Below, one piece after another: positions 34,483-45,944 of a DNA stretch of 64,000 bases. The number at the start of each line of letters is the position of its first letter. Position 1 is the stretch's first letter. The stretch comes from Myxocyprinus asiaticus. Taxonomy: Eukaryota > Chordata > Actinopteri > Cypriniformes > Catostomidae. The position numbers and the translations under genes were made by a program. The notes below the pieces were generated by a model. That model saw only the letters and a list, made by a program, of their open reading frames with translations, ran no database searches and was not told the DNA's origin. The DNA is taken from the NCBI RefSeq assembly GCF_019703515.2, contig NC_059346.1:49459501-49523500 (forward strand), written 5' to 3'.

Positions 34483-37400
34483 GAAGAGGAATATCTCACT
34501 TTAAGAAGATGTGTGATTGTTTTTTGGCTGCAGACGACACATGATTGAAGCAGCATATCAAACAACAGAATGAATGGGCACTTATGAGTATTTGAATAAA
34601 TTGTATTCCTTTTGTAGTCTAATTAAACAAACAAAAACAAAATAAAATCACATGACATGTTCTTGGAAAATGTCTCTACGTGAACAATCAACATATGTAG
34701 GTAAGTTTGCACCAGCTCACTGCATGCACTTGTGTTCATGTTTGTTGACTGAGCTCAAGGTCACACCTACCGATGACATTGACCAATGGCAGTAAGAAGG
34801 TGTTTTGCAGCCAGTACGAAGTTTTGCTGAAAGTCTGCACTGGCAAGCTGTTACGAACTACTAAAACACCTTTGTTTTGGCCAGATTTTGTTTGAAATTA
34901 CGTCACACCCATTCTTTCTTCAATCTTGTATAAAGTAAGGAAGGGTCTTTAGCGGTTATTTCACTGTACTTGTGTTTCAGTTGCTTAAAGTACTTGTTCT
35001 GTTCAAGGAAAGTTTGTGAGCACCCTAGTGATATTTCAGGAGGCAGCCCTGCTTTTAGTTCTGAGAGTCTGATGCTCTGTTTTTCAAGCTCTCATCATGT
35101 GGGAATGGATCCCAGAGTTAATCTTCAGGTCTTTAACTGAACTCGTGATGTTCATACGGTGGTAAAATGGCAGAAAATAAATCATTTTTGAGAGCAGACT
35201 TGGTTAGAAATGGAGAGATTAAATAGACACATTTTTAGCTTTGACACTTATGGATCTAATTTTCCATTCAGGGGTGAATAAAGTGTATGTACGGGTCGGT
35301 CGTTCAGCCTGTCTGTCTATATTAGAGTGTTTCTTCAACTTTAGGCACTTTCAGCACTGTGAATTTCTAGAAACAATGTCAAACAGTGTATGTACATGCA
35401 TCACAAGAGATTTGTATTGTTTTTTTTCTTTTCTTAAAGTAATGCAAATTCCCACCACAGTGTCATTTCCACCACATCTCAAATTCTTTACTGTTTAACA
35501 GAATTCCGAAGTGAAAATGGTGATGGAAATTAAATTTTTGTAATGTTTTTTAAATAAAATGTCTTGCTTTGTCTTGCTATGGCTAATTTTAAAGGCAGTA
35601 AAATTACAACCTGACTGTAAATGAGGCCCAGTAAAAAATATTCTGATGATTCTGCTTGATTTTTCTGTTTTCTACAAACATCACTTGTCTCATGTTTCAT
35701 CTAAAGCATGCTCTTCAATTACACTTTTGTTCACGGTTAACAAGTACACTACCTTTTGTAAAAACTTTATTAGGGGTAAAAAATTGTTTGGTGTGGTGGA
35801 AATTACCATTCATAATTTCAGAAAAAAATAGATAGAACTAATTTTCACACAATAAATACTTAAATTTTTAGTTCATTTCAGTCTTTGTTTAGATTATCAT
35901 ACTTTTTTAAAACATGTAATAATTTGTATTTTTTATTATGGATTAACATTAAAACATTAAAACAGTAAAAAACAAAAAACAGTAAAACAGTAAAAATATA
36001 TGCATAAAATTCATTCGAAAAGCACCCAAAATATAAATCAATAAATACAAATTATGAAGACTCGGTAAAAAGTTTTTACGTCTTTTTAATGTGAACTTCA
36101 TGTAAAAAAAGGTTGAAATCTGTTAGTATTAATAAAAAAATCAACCCCTGGGACATGAAATTGAAGTTGAAGAAACACTATAATCCTTTTGATAATGCTT
36201 TCCTTCAAAATGGGTAAAGGAAAACTTGTAATAGGGTAGTATATGATCTGAATAATAAGTTGTCTAATTAATTAACATTTACAATTGCAAAAATATACAG
36301 CTTTATATCAAGCATGAAAGGTGACTGCATGGGTCCAAATTAATATTAAAAAGTACTGCTATTCTATTGATTTTTCGTTACATGCTGAAAATTATTTATG
36401 GACAGTATACAATGTTGTTATTGTGAAGTATATTAACAGATATGTTGTTAATTAATGAAGCAGCCAGCAAGGGCAGCAGGGGTCTGCCTGGGAGATGCCA
36501 TTATAAGAGCAGTTAACAGGAAAACATTATATTTTGAATAGTCCCTACCTGCTGAGAACATCAGTGGTACTACCATCTTCAACATTTGCATACATGACTG
36601 TAACACAAAAGCACAACTTTGCAAAAGGCAAACATTTCAACAAGTCAATATTGTGAAGCAGAAATGATGGAGACTTTGAAAGAGATGTGACCTCTACTTA
36701 CTTCCAATACAGAGTAGCCAATTCGCAATTCAGGAGACGGGGGTGTCTATTAGCATAAGATATGCAAATCAATCTGCTTATATTATGAGCCATTATTATG
36801 ATTCTCAATATCCAGCATCTGTCACTGGTAAAAGTCTCTATTCTGTGCGCATGAGAATGCAACAGGCTCCATATCAGTGAATAGATATTGATGGCTGCAG
36901 CATGTGGTGTATTGGGTTTATACACTGTAATAGCCTGAAGCACCGGATGCAGGGGTGTAGATGTCAAATAGAGCTTGATGGATGAATGCAGATCCTATGA
37001 GACATGCAACAATCCCAAACTAAGGTTCAGCACAACAAAGAATGAGAGATATTCTTTTAATAATCTTTAATGTGGCAGTGAAGCATTTTGACACAATTTA
37101 GCTGATTTATCTCTAAATCCACAAATGTAGTCCAGTATGCATACAGCATTAAATCCCTAGATGGTGATCAGGGATGTCATGCACCCTTTTTTAAGGGGAC
37201 ACCTGAGTCACTGTGCCCTATTTTGAGATACTGAAAAATAAAAAAACTTTTTAACGACTAATTATTTCAGTAAGCACCATGTTTTTGGGGCTATTTACAC
37301 AGGATGAGTTCTTGAGTTAGTTTGCAGTACTTTTTTAAAAATGTTTTATTGTTCTTCTAAGCATACAAGCATTAGACTGATGTCTTTGACCATTGCTACT

Positions 37401-37570
37401 AATCTCAGTGCTTTTTCAGCATCTTGCACCATTAGCACTGCTTTAAAACGCAGTGTCAAGTAAAAAAAAAAAAAATGTTTTAAAGTATATTTCGAGACAT
37501 CTGTGTTCTATCCCGCTGCACCTTGCTGTTTTGAATGTGTCAACAGCCCTTAATCTTGGTGTCAAAATAA

Positions 37571-37573
<3 letters not shown>
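34483..37573. other. AT-rich non-coding DNA
   Basis: No gene or transposon recognised in about 3 kb. Open frames such as 35241-35498 and 36698-36967 show no domains. Confidence 0.45.

Positions 37574-37574
<1 letters not shown>

Positions 37575-37621
<47 letters not shown>
37575..37621. repeat. (AT)n microsatellite
   Basis: About 22 uninterrupted AT units. Confidence 0.9.
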
Positions 37622-37801
37622 TAATAAACAAGAAAATTGCAACTGAACTCGACAGCCAGAGGTTACCATGCATTTTTGTTGTATATAAGAAAACAGTTTT
37701 GACATATTGATAGTAACTCATTTGGTTTTCTTCATAAAAAATAAAAAATAATATAAATAATCTCTGAGATAAGGGTGCGTAAATGATCACAGAATATTCA
37801 A

Positions 37802-37985
37802 TTCCCTATCTGTCACTCACTCGACATTGTGTCGATGTAGTGACACTAGGGGTCACTCTTGGGAGCCCGAAACACCTCTGGTCTTTGAAAAAAGGCCAAT
37901 GAAGATTGGAGAGTTGTATTTGCATACCACTCCCCCGAACATACGGGTATAAAAGGAACTGGTATGCAACCACTCATTCAGATTT
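37802..37985 (+). promoter_or_regulatory. DIRS-like copy B, left terminal repeat with TATA box
   Basis: Inverse of 43527-43680 over about 150 bases. TATAAAAG lies at 37948-37955, about 240 bases before the gag ATG at 38192, making it the probable promoter of the element. Confidence 0.75.
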
Positions 37986-38191
37986 TCTCTTGAGCTGAAT
38001 TGAGCTGAATTCTCATGGCTGTTCATTCACCTCTGCTGGATCTGACAGCGCATTTCAGTGGCTTCTCCCCCTCTGCATTGGTGCACTGCAGAGAACGCCC
38101 CTGGGCACTTTGGCAGAAATAAAAGAGTATATTCTGAAAAAAAGAGTATATTTCTATAAAAGAGAGGCACACACGGAACGTCTTTTTAAAG

Positions 38192-38852
38192 ATGCCTTTC
38201 CGTTTGTGTGTTATTCCTGGTTGCGGTTGTTATCTCTCACCTTCTGACGGTCACGATCGCTGTCTTTCGTGTCTGGACGCTACCCACGTGGAGACAGCGT
38301 TCGTGGATGGGTCATGTACTCATTGCGAGAACATGACCATGGCAAGCCACCCCAGCGGCTCCCCGCCTCGGTACTTCTACCTACGGGTATGAGGCCAGCG
38401 CGGCTAGCACTGGGGGTGATTTGGGGACCTCAATGGGACCACCTCCGCCGGGTATCCTCCCACGGACCTCCCATTCCCCAGCACGCTCGTTTGCCCCAAT
38501 CAGGCTTCCGGATGTGTCCGCCGGCTCGTCTCATGGCAAGTTCAACCTCTTGTTCGGAGCCCACGAAGGTGATGAGCTCTCAAGCGCAGCATCGGAGAGC
38601 GGGCTTGTCCAGTCGGACGCGGAAGCCTCAGCTGGGCTCCCCCCCTCGGGTATGGTCACCCAGTCACAGGCTGACGTGGAGATGACGGACATGATTTCCC
38701 GGGCAGCCGCGAGCATCGGGCTAGAGTGGAACCCTCCGCTCTCCCCTGAACCCTCGTGGCTCGATGATTGGTTCCTGGGCTCGCGGCGCCACTCACAGCC
38801 ACGCCACGCCCCGCCCCAGTTCCTTTCTTCCCAGAAGTGCACGAGGAGCTGA
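38192..38852 (+). pseudogene. DIRS-like gag-type ORF, N-terminal part, copy B
   Basis: Starts MPFRLCVIPGC and keeps the Cys/His cluster (CVIPGC, SPSDGHD, CLSCL, GSCTHC). At about 38340 a 35-base segment present in copy A is absent; the break lies between short GCAA repeats and shifts the frame, so the 38192-38392 frame stops and the rest is read from 38421 to 38852 in another frame. The Ser/Pro-rich middle with EASAGLPPSG and LDDWFLG matches copy A. Confidence 0.78.
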
Positions 38853-39074
38853 CAAGGTCGTGGGAGGCATCTTTTACTGACCGGTCCCGATCTTTCAGCT
38901 CCCCCTCCCTCGCTACCCTCAATGGGTAAAGTGCTTGCGGTGCACCTATGCCCGCAGAGCGCCGCCACCTGGCGTGTGAGACCGAAGCTCCCGTCCAAGG
39001 CCTGTAGGTTTACGTGATCCCTGACGGCCAAGGCCTACGGTGCCGCTGGACAAGCCGTCTCCACCCTGCATGCC

Positions 39075-41127
39075 ATGGCTCTCCTGCAAGTCCACCAAGC
39101 CAAGGCGCTAAAGGAACTGCACGAGGGTAGTTCCGCTCCGGGATTGATGCAAGAACTGCGCTCAGCGACCGACATCGCCCTCTGGGTGACGAAGGTCATG
39201 GCGCAGACTCTTGGGTGGGCGATGTCCACCTTGGTGGTCCAGGAGCGCCACCTTTGGCCCAACCTGGTCGAGATGGGAGAGGCCGACAAGGCACGGTTTC
39301 TTGGTGCCCCAATTTCCCAGGTTGGCCTGTTTGGCGACACTGTCAAGAACTTTGCTCAGCAGTTCTCGGCGGTGAAGCAGCAGACGGAAGCTATCCGACA
39401 CATCCTGCCCCAGTGCGGCTCAAGATCCCGCACCCCGTCTGCTCGTCACCAAGGGCATCCTCCTGCGGTGACTGCACCGGCTCTGCCGCAGCCCGCCCCA
39501 GCGCGCCCAGCTGTGGCACAAATCCGCCCCCAATGTGATGGTCTCCACGGGTCACAAGGACAAGCCTCTTCCTCCCCATCCCAGGCTGTTCCGGGGGTGG
39601 TCACAAGGAGCCAGGTAAGTGCTTCGATGTCCCTGAACTCAGCACGGCCATGGCACGACGTGGCACCTCAGGCTCCACCCCGCCGTGAGGCCCCACCTGC
39701 CGGTACGTCTGACAAGATTGTCCCCTTGGTCCCCCTCGCCCGGAGCTTGGATGAATGGCTTGCGCTTTCCAACCAGTCGCAATGGCTGGTCCGGACTGTC
39801 CGAATCGGCTACGCGATTCAGTTTGCCAGGCATCCACCCAGGTTCAGCAGCATCCACTTCACCTCAGTGAAGGGCGAGAACGCCACTACCTTGTGCGCGG
39901 AAATCGCTACCCTCCTACGGAAGGGCGCGATAGAGCCTGTCCCTCAGGCTGAGATGAAGAAGGGGTTTTACAGCCCCTACTTCATTGTACTGAAGAAAGG
40001 TGGTGGGTTGTGGCCAATCTTGGACCTGCGAGTACTGAACCGGGCTTTACACAGACTCCCGTTCAAGATGCTGACGCAAAAACGCATTCTGGCGAGCATC
40101 CGGCATCAAGATTGGTTCGTGGCGGTAGACCTGAGGGACGCGTACTTCCACGTCTCGATTCTACCTTGACACAGACCCTTCCTGCGGTTTTAATTCGAGG
40201 GTCGGGTGTATCAGTACAAGGTCCTCCCTTTTGGCCTGTCCTTGTCCCCTCGTGTCTTCACGAATGTCGCAGAGGCAGCCCTTGCCCCGTTAAGGGAAGT
40301 GGGCATTCGCATCCTCAACTATCTCGATGACTGGCTAATCCTAGCTCACTCTCGGGATGTGTTGTGTGCACACAGGGACCTCAGCAAGCTCCTCCCGGTT
40401 CAGAGCATCTCTTTTCTCTGCTTGGAGTTGGACTCAGTCTCGATGACGGCACACCTCACGAACGAGTGCGCACAGTCCATGCTGACCTGTTTGAAGGCAT
40501 TCAGACAGAAGAGAGCGGTTCCACTGAATCTGTTTCAGAGGCTCCTGGGGCATATGGCATCCTCAGCGGTGGCCACTCTGCTCGGGTTGATGCATATGAG
40601 ACTGCTTCAGCACTGGCTCCAGACTCAAGTCCTGAGATGGGCATGGAACCGTGGGACACATCGCATGGCCATCACGCCGGTCTGTCGCCGCCTCTTCAGC
40701 CCTTGGACCACCTCACATTTCTATGTGTCACATTTCAACCTCACTAGTTCCCCTACAGAAGGTCTCCAGGCGCGCCGTGGTTATGACAGAGGCCTCCAAA
40801 ACGGGCTGGGGCACTGTATGCAACAGGCATGCAGCCGCCGGCTCCTGGACGGGCCCGCGGCTGTGTTGGCACATCAACTGCCTCGAGTTGTTGGCAATTC
40901 TGCTCGCCCTGCAGAGGTTTTGGCTGTTGATCCAGGGCAAGCATGTGTTAGGTCGGACAGACAACATGGCAATGGTGGCATACATCAAATGTCAAGGAGG
41001 TTTACGCTCCCGTTGTATGTCACTACTCACCCGCCATCTCCTCCTCTGGAGTCAGCAGCACCTCAAGTCGCTGCGAGCCACTCACATCCCCGGTGACCTC
41101 AACACTGCTGCGGACACGCTGTCATGA
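39075..41127 (+). pseudogene. DIRS-like gag C-terminus, reverse transcriptase and RNase H, copy B
   Basis: 39075-39450 is the C-terminal gag-like part (MALLQVHQAKALKELHEG). RT follows: YFIVLKKGGGL, WFVAVDLRDAYFHV (motif A), KVLPFGLSLSPRVF (motif B), ILNYLDDWLIL (motif C). Two in-frame stops, TGA 40167-40169 (a CGA codon in copy A) and TAA 40191-40193, lie between motifs A and B; a deletion of roughly 20 codons follows motif C near 40380. RNase H (MTEASKTGWG, LELLAILL, GRTDNM, HIPGDLNTAADTLS) is in a shifted frame (40651-41127) and ends in TGA where an Arg codon is expected. About 300 bases present in copy A near 11290-11600 are missing here. Confidence 0.88.
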
Positions 41128-41581
41128 CAGGTTACCCTCAGGGGAGAGTGGAGACTCCACCCTCAGGTGGTCCAGCTGATTTGGAGTCGATTTGGGCAGG
41201 CACAGGTAGACCTGTTTGCTTTCCGGGAATCCTCCCACTGCCCACTTTGGTACGCCCTGACCGAGGCACCTCTCGGTATAGAAGCGTTAAACACAGCTGG
41301 CCCCCTGGACTACGCAAGTATGCATTTCCCCCAGTGAGCCTACTTGCACAGACCCTGTGCAAGGTCAGAGAGGACGAGGAGCAGGTCGTCCTGGTAGCAC
41401 CCTACTGGCCCACCCAGACGTGGTTCTCGGACCTCACGCTCCTTATGACAGCCCCCCCAACCCACACATGGTGAATTCCCCTGAGGAAGGACCTTCTTTC
41501 TCAGGGACGGGGCACCATCTGGCACCCGCGACCAGACCTCTGGAATATTCATGTCTGGCCCCTGGATGGGACGTGGAAGAC
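41128..41581 (+). pseudogene. DIRS-like polyprotein segment between RNase H and recombinase
   Basis: Continues the RNase H frame after the stop: WRLHPQVVQLIWSRFGQAQ and VDLFAFRESSHCPLWYAL are visible, a stretch conserved in DIRS-like elements of fish. The frame then breaks near 41330-41360. Confidence 0.6.
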
Positions 41582-42563
41582 TTAAGTGGCATGATCACTC
41601 AGGCTAGGGCCCCCTCTACGAGGCGCCTGTATGCCTTGAAGTGGCGTCTGTTCGCTAAGTGGTGTTCTTCCCAATGCGAAGACCCCCAGAGATGCGCAGT
41701 TGGGTTGGTGCTTTCCTTCCTGTAGGAGAGGTTGGAAGGGCGGCTGTCCCCCTCTGCCTTGAAGGTGTATGTAGCCGCTATAGCGGCACACCACGACACA
41801 GTGGACGGTAAGTCCTTAGGGAAGCACGACCTGATCATCAGGTTCCTGAGAGGCGCCAGGAGGTTGAATCCCTCCAGACCGTGCCTCATTCCCTCATGGG
41901 ACCTCTCTGTAGTTCTTCAGGGTCTACGGGGAGCCCCCTTTGTGCCCCTGCAGTCAGCTGAGCTTAAGGCACTCTCTAAAGTCTGCCCTTCTGACTGCAC
42001 TCACTTCCATCAAGACGGTAGGAGACCTGCAAGCGTTCTCTGTCAGCAAAACGTGCCTGGAGTTCGGTCCGGGCTACTCTCACGTGATCCTGAGACCCCG
42101 ACCGGGCTATGTACCCAAGGTTCCCACAACCCCATTTAGGGATCAAGTGGTGAACCTGCAAGCGCTGCCCCAGGAGGAGGCAGACCCAGCCCTGACGTTG
42201 CTGTGTCCGGTGTGCGCTTTACACATCTATTTGGATCGCATGCAGAGCTTTAGAGTCTCTGAGCAGCTCTTTGTCTGCTTTGGTGGACAGCGGAAAGGAA
42301 GCGCTGTCTCCAAGCAGAGGATCGCCCAGTGGGTCATTGATGCCATAGCAATGGCATATCACGCTCAGGACATGCCGCCCCCGGCAGGGCTACGAGCCCT
42401 TTCTAACAGGAGTGTGGCTGCCTCCTGGGCCTTGACCAGTGGCGCCTCTCTAACTGACATTTGCAGAGCAGTGGGCTGGGCAACACCCAACACCTTTGCG
42501 AGGTTCTACAATCTCCGGGTGGAGCCGGTTTTGTCCCGTGTAGTGGCAGGCACAAGCAGGTAA
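41582..42563 (+). pseudogene. DIRS-like tyrosine recombinase, copy B, catalytically altered
   Basis: Would integrate the circular DNA copy in an active element. N-terminal core-binding part: STRRLYALKWRLFAKWC. Catalytic part: IKTVGDLQAF, RIAQWVIDAI, LSNRSVAASWAL, ICRAVGWATPNTFARFYNL with the candidate nucleophile Tyr. Compared with the family pattern, the first catalytic Arg (before VGDL) is Thr and the His of the HxxR box is Leu, so it should be inactive. There is a TAG at 41723-41725 and a frameshift near 41970. Confidence 0.85.
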
Positions 42564-43339
42564 GTCCGGGACAGCTGTGTATCGCTTGCGCATAGTGCCT
42601 TTCACCTCCCCTGAGCTGAAGACGTTCGTTGTTGACTCCCAGTAGTGTTCACAAACTGTGCTCCCTGGATGACTTCCTCCGAGCCCTGTGGCAGACAAGT
42701 TTGCGGAGAAACTCACTGCTGGCTCAGTACATGTGCTAACTAAGCCCTGTACTCTGGTAGGTGCTCCGCATGTGTTGGTTCCCCATAGGTAACTCCATGC
42801 GACGTATATCTTATGCTAATTTGTTTCCCTGTTGGTAAACTGCGTCTTCCTTGAGCAGAGGCCCCTCTGCCCCAGTCACCATGTTTGTAGAAACTCCTCC
42901 CCCATAGGGTAGGACCTACCATGGGACTTCTCCACATGACATACTTCCGACAAGGCTCGGCAAGACCATGTGATGTATTTCCACTCAAAATACCCCCCCC
43001 CCCAACCCCCCCCCCCGGGCGGGGTGTGATCTCCATGGTGTCTTCCCCCTGGGAGTGACACCCCCCCGACGTAGACCTGGTGGCCCCGGTCGGTTAACAA
43101 ATTTCACTCTTTTTTTGGGGAGAGAAAAAAAAAAGAGGATAAGAGGCCACTACTGGGCTAGCCTGTCTCTATCTTTTGGGCAGTCGACTTGTTCCCGAAG
43201 GGCCGTTCGACACTCATAACAGCGTTGGGGGAAGTTACGTGTCGGCCTGGTGCGCTGGCTATGAGGCACACAGTGGTCTGCCCGTCACACACCGCCAGTT
43301 CACGTAACACAGTTCAGCTAGTTGTGGCGTTTTGTATAG

Positions 43340-43450
43340 GGACCCCTAGTGTCACTACATTGACGCAACGTCGAGTGAGTGACAGATAGGGAACGTCCTG
43401 GTTATTTTCATAACCTCCGTTCCCTGATGGAGGGAACGAGACATTGTGTC
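43340..43450. repeat. DIRS-like copy B, internal complementary region
   Basis: First half (43340-43393, ending GTGACAGATAGGGAA) is the inverse of the element's left edge; second half (AACGTCCTGGTTAT ... GGGAACGAGACATTGTG) is the inverse of the right tail 43681-43724. It contains the joined-ends sequence with GTT at the junction. Confidence 0.88.
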
Positions 43451-43526
43451 CCTCCTGCCACAACGCTGGACTACCCACTGAAATGGCCGGGACCTTGTCT
43501 CGGCTCCTCAGCACAAAACTGAATGA

Positions 43527-43724
43527 GTGGTTGCATACCAGCTCCTTTTATACCCGTATGTTCGGGGGAGTGGTATGCAAATACCACTCACCAATTTTCA
43601 TTGGCCTTTTTTCAAAGACCAGAGGTGTTTCGGACTCCCAAGAGTGACCCCTAGTGTCACTACATCGACACAGTGTCTCGTTCCCTCCATCAGGGAACGG
43701 AGGTTACGAAAGTAACCAGGACGT
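43527..43724 (-). repeat. DIRS-like copy B, right inverted terminal repeat and tail
   Basis: Inverse of 37802-37985, with a TATAAAAG box on the minus strand (43552-43545), plus a tail containing the near-palindrome GTTCCCTCCATCAGGGAAC. Confidence 0.85.
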
Positions 43725-44069
43725 TTGTGCTTATGTGTGTAATTTTTTTATATTAAAATACTTTCTCATGTCCCATCTTAATATGTAGAGGTAACTATAA
43801 GTAAACCATTAGTGGGTTGATTTTGCCTAAAAGTATAAACACTATGACTTTGTAGAGCTTTCAGAAATTGCTCTGTTTCATTGAGCGGCCCATCCAGCCT
43901 GACACAGCAACATTGACTCAACCATGGGAGCGTGTTTGGGGTGGGACTATCATGTTTTGAGACCAAAGGCAGATGTAGGGTTTATTCAGAAATCTCTTTT
44001 AAAATACAATGTTTATTTTTGCAATTCCATTAGGTGATGCCGGTGTCGCAGAACTTGCTCACTTCAGCT

Positions 44070-45231
44070 TTAACCTTGTGCGACCCCACGTTCACATGCA
44101 TGGACATTTTTTTTCTGGCTTTGCTATATGCAACGCATAATTTAATTTAATTTAAACCTCACTGATCTCAGTTCAGGAGACTATGGGCTGTTAGTAAAGG
44201 GTTAAACTTTTGATGTACGGAGTCATGTAACGAAACATGGTGGCAATCACAGCGGAGTTTGTCTTTGAAAGAAACAGCAACAAAATTACATCTGGTAACA
44301 AACCTGATTTCGTTTTTACATTGAAACCATTTTTACATAGATTCAAAAGACTAGAGTCTCTAGTTTTGTCTGATATGCCATTTTTTTTTTATAATTTGAG
44401 CGATTTATCACAAAATGCCACACTGCTAAACACAATGTACACTAAAGTGTACAATAGCACAAGGTTTTCATTAGAAATCCTATATTTACTGTGCATTTTC
44501 ACATTGAGAAATAAAAAGTTGCTTTCAGAGGCTTTATGTGAAGTTAGGATGAAAGTAAGGTGCACTTTTGAACTATTCTGAGACCAGAGCAGACAGACAG
44601 AAAACTGGAGGTTAAGTCATTCACTAAATGATGTTTGGACCACTCAACATGGTTGGCAGACATGGGACAATGGTAATCAGTACATAGATTCAGAATTCAT
44701 AATGTATAATTTTATTTTAACATGGTTGGCAGTGATTGGACTATGCTGGCCATTACTTGGATCAGAATTCATTATGCTAATTTTTGATTGGTAAAATGCT
44801 TCAGCACTGGCTATCACTTGTTTGTTTGACAGTGCAAAAACAGTACATTGAGATTCTGTTGCCAAGGTAGAAAAAAAACATTGTAACATAAAAATCAAAT
44901 CAGGTCAAATAATTTTTATTTGTGTAATTTTTTATTTGTGCTTTTCCCAATACACATTGTTCCAAAGCAGCTTTACAGAAAATAAGCTATAATGTCTGTA
45001 ACATCACAAAAATATGAATAACCAAAACTCCTGGAAGCATAAACAATTGATAATAAAAAATAAAATAAACAAACATATGTGGACATGTCTGGAAAACTAT
45101 TTGCTCTAGATTGTTTTTGTGTGTGTGTGTGTGTGTGTGCATGTGCATGTTTATTAGGTGCTACTAGTCACAAATCATAAAGGCAAATGGAAAATGCATA
45201 CAGCAGTCACACTCGGGTCTCAGGAGGTTAA
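44070..45231. mobile_element. Candidate piggyBac-like (TTAA) non-autonomous element
   Basis: Left end TTAACCTTGTGCGACCC (44070-44086) and right end, reverse complement TTAACCTCCTGAGACCC (45231-45215), share TTAACCT..TG.GACCC and so look like inverted ends on TTAA sites. An L2 tail (44893-45080) is inserted inside. A 114-codon open frame (44237-44581) has no domain I recognise. Confidence 0.5.
44893..45080 (-). mobile_element. 5'-truncated L2 LINE 3' tail
   Basis: TTGTTCCAAAGCAGCTTTAC and TTTTTATTTGTG on the plus strand match the 3' end of the LINE at 59525-64000 (CATTTCAAAGCAGCTTTACA). Only about 190 bases remain. Confidence 0.7.
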
Positions 45232-45504
45232 AGCAAACAATATGCGGAAGTTGAGACTCGACTGGACTGACATTTTAGACAAACATCCTTTAGACAGGGT
45301 TTACTGATGTGGGATGAACTTTCAAATGAATTCTACCCCCTAATGGGCACTGCCTACATTTGGTTTCTTGAATTCCTTATGGTTGCATGACGAGTGATCG
45401 AAATGGGTAATACAACCTGCTCTAAGTGGACTATTAACACAGGTGCTCTGGAGGGCTTTTGCTCTCGGCTATAGTTACTTCACCCGAACTGTTCTGCAAC
45501 ACGT

Positions 45505-45603
45505 ATCAAATTGATTGATGGAACCACACTAATTGGGCTGATAAGCAGTGATGAAATAGCGCTCAGGGAGGAAGTGGCCGACCTCACTAAGAGATTGTGC
45601 ATT
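45505..45603 (+). pseudogene. Small LINE reverse transcriptase fragment
   Basis: Translation IKLIDGTTLIGLISSDE then REEVADLT aligns with the catalytic region of the LINE at 1-2389 (IIKFADDTTVVGLI...REEVHTLT). FADD has decayed to LIDG. About 33 codons only. Confidence 0.65.
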
Positions 45604-45791
45604 AAGAACCCAGAACATCAACAACACAGCAGCTTTTTAGGCAACAGAGATGCACACACATCGTGATTACTATTAATAAGGCAACAATAAAAACGTTCTA
45701 TTTCATTTTTGTTTCAGCTTTTTTGAGAAAAAATCTTGCGTGATCAGATTCAGTTAAATAAAAGGAACATTCATAAAAGAGACTGTTGCAC

Positions 45792-45940
45792 TTTAACACA
45801 TCTAAATGTGTGATTACATGCTGTACTGTAAAAATTTTTAAAACAAGATAATTCATTGGCTGATTTTTTATTTTATTTATATATAAATATAAAGATGATT
45901 TTACAGTACAGCATGTAATCACACATTTAGGTGTGTTAAA
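45792..45940. repeat. Near-perfect hairpin, 42-bp arms
   Basis: Left arm 45792-45833 (TTTAACACATCTAAATGTG...) and right arm 45899-45940 are inverse with a single mismatch; the loop is about 65 bases and AT-rich. Could be a small foldback transposon or a hairpin RNA source. Confidence 0.8.
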
Positions 45941-45944
45941 ATAT

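Larger units (their letters stand above)
37802..43724 (+). mobile_element. DIRS-like tyrosine-recombinase retrotransposon, copy B (full architecture)
   Basis: Order: left terminal repeat (37802-37985), gag-like region, RT, RNase H, a conserved post-RNase H segment, tyrosine recombinase, 3' non-coding DNA, internal complementary region (about 43340-43450), right inverted terminal repeat (43527-43680) and outer tail (43681-43724). The complementary region is the inverse of the left edge followed by the inverse of the right tail, the hallmark of DIRS elements. No target duplication; edges are ATT and GTT as in copy A. Coding parts are damaged by stops, a 35-base deletion in gag, an RT deletion of roughly 20 codons and frameshifts. 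Confidence 0.92.
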
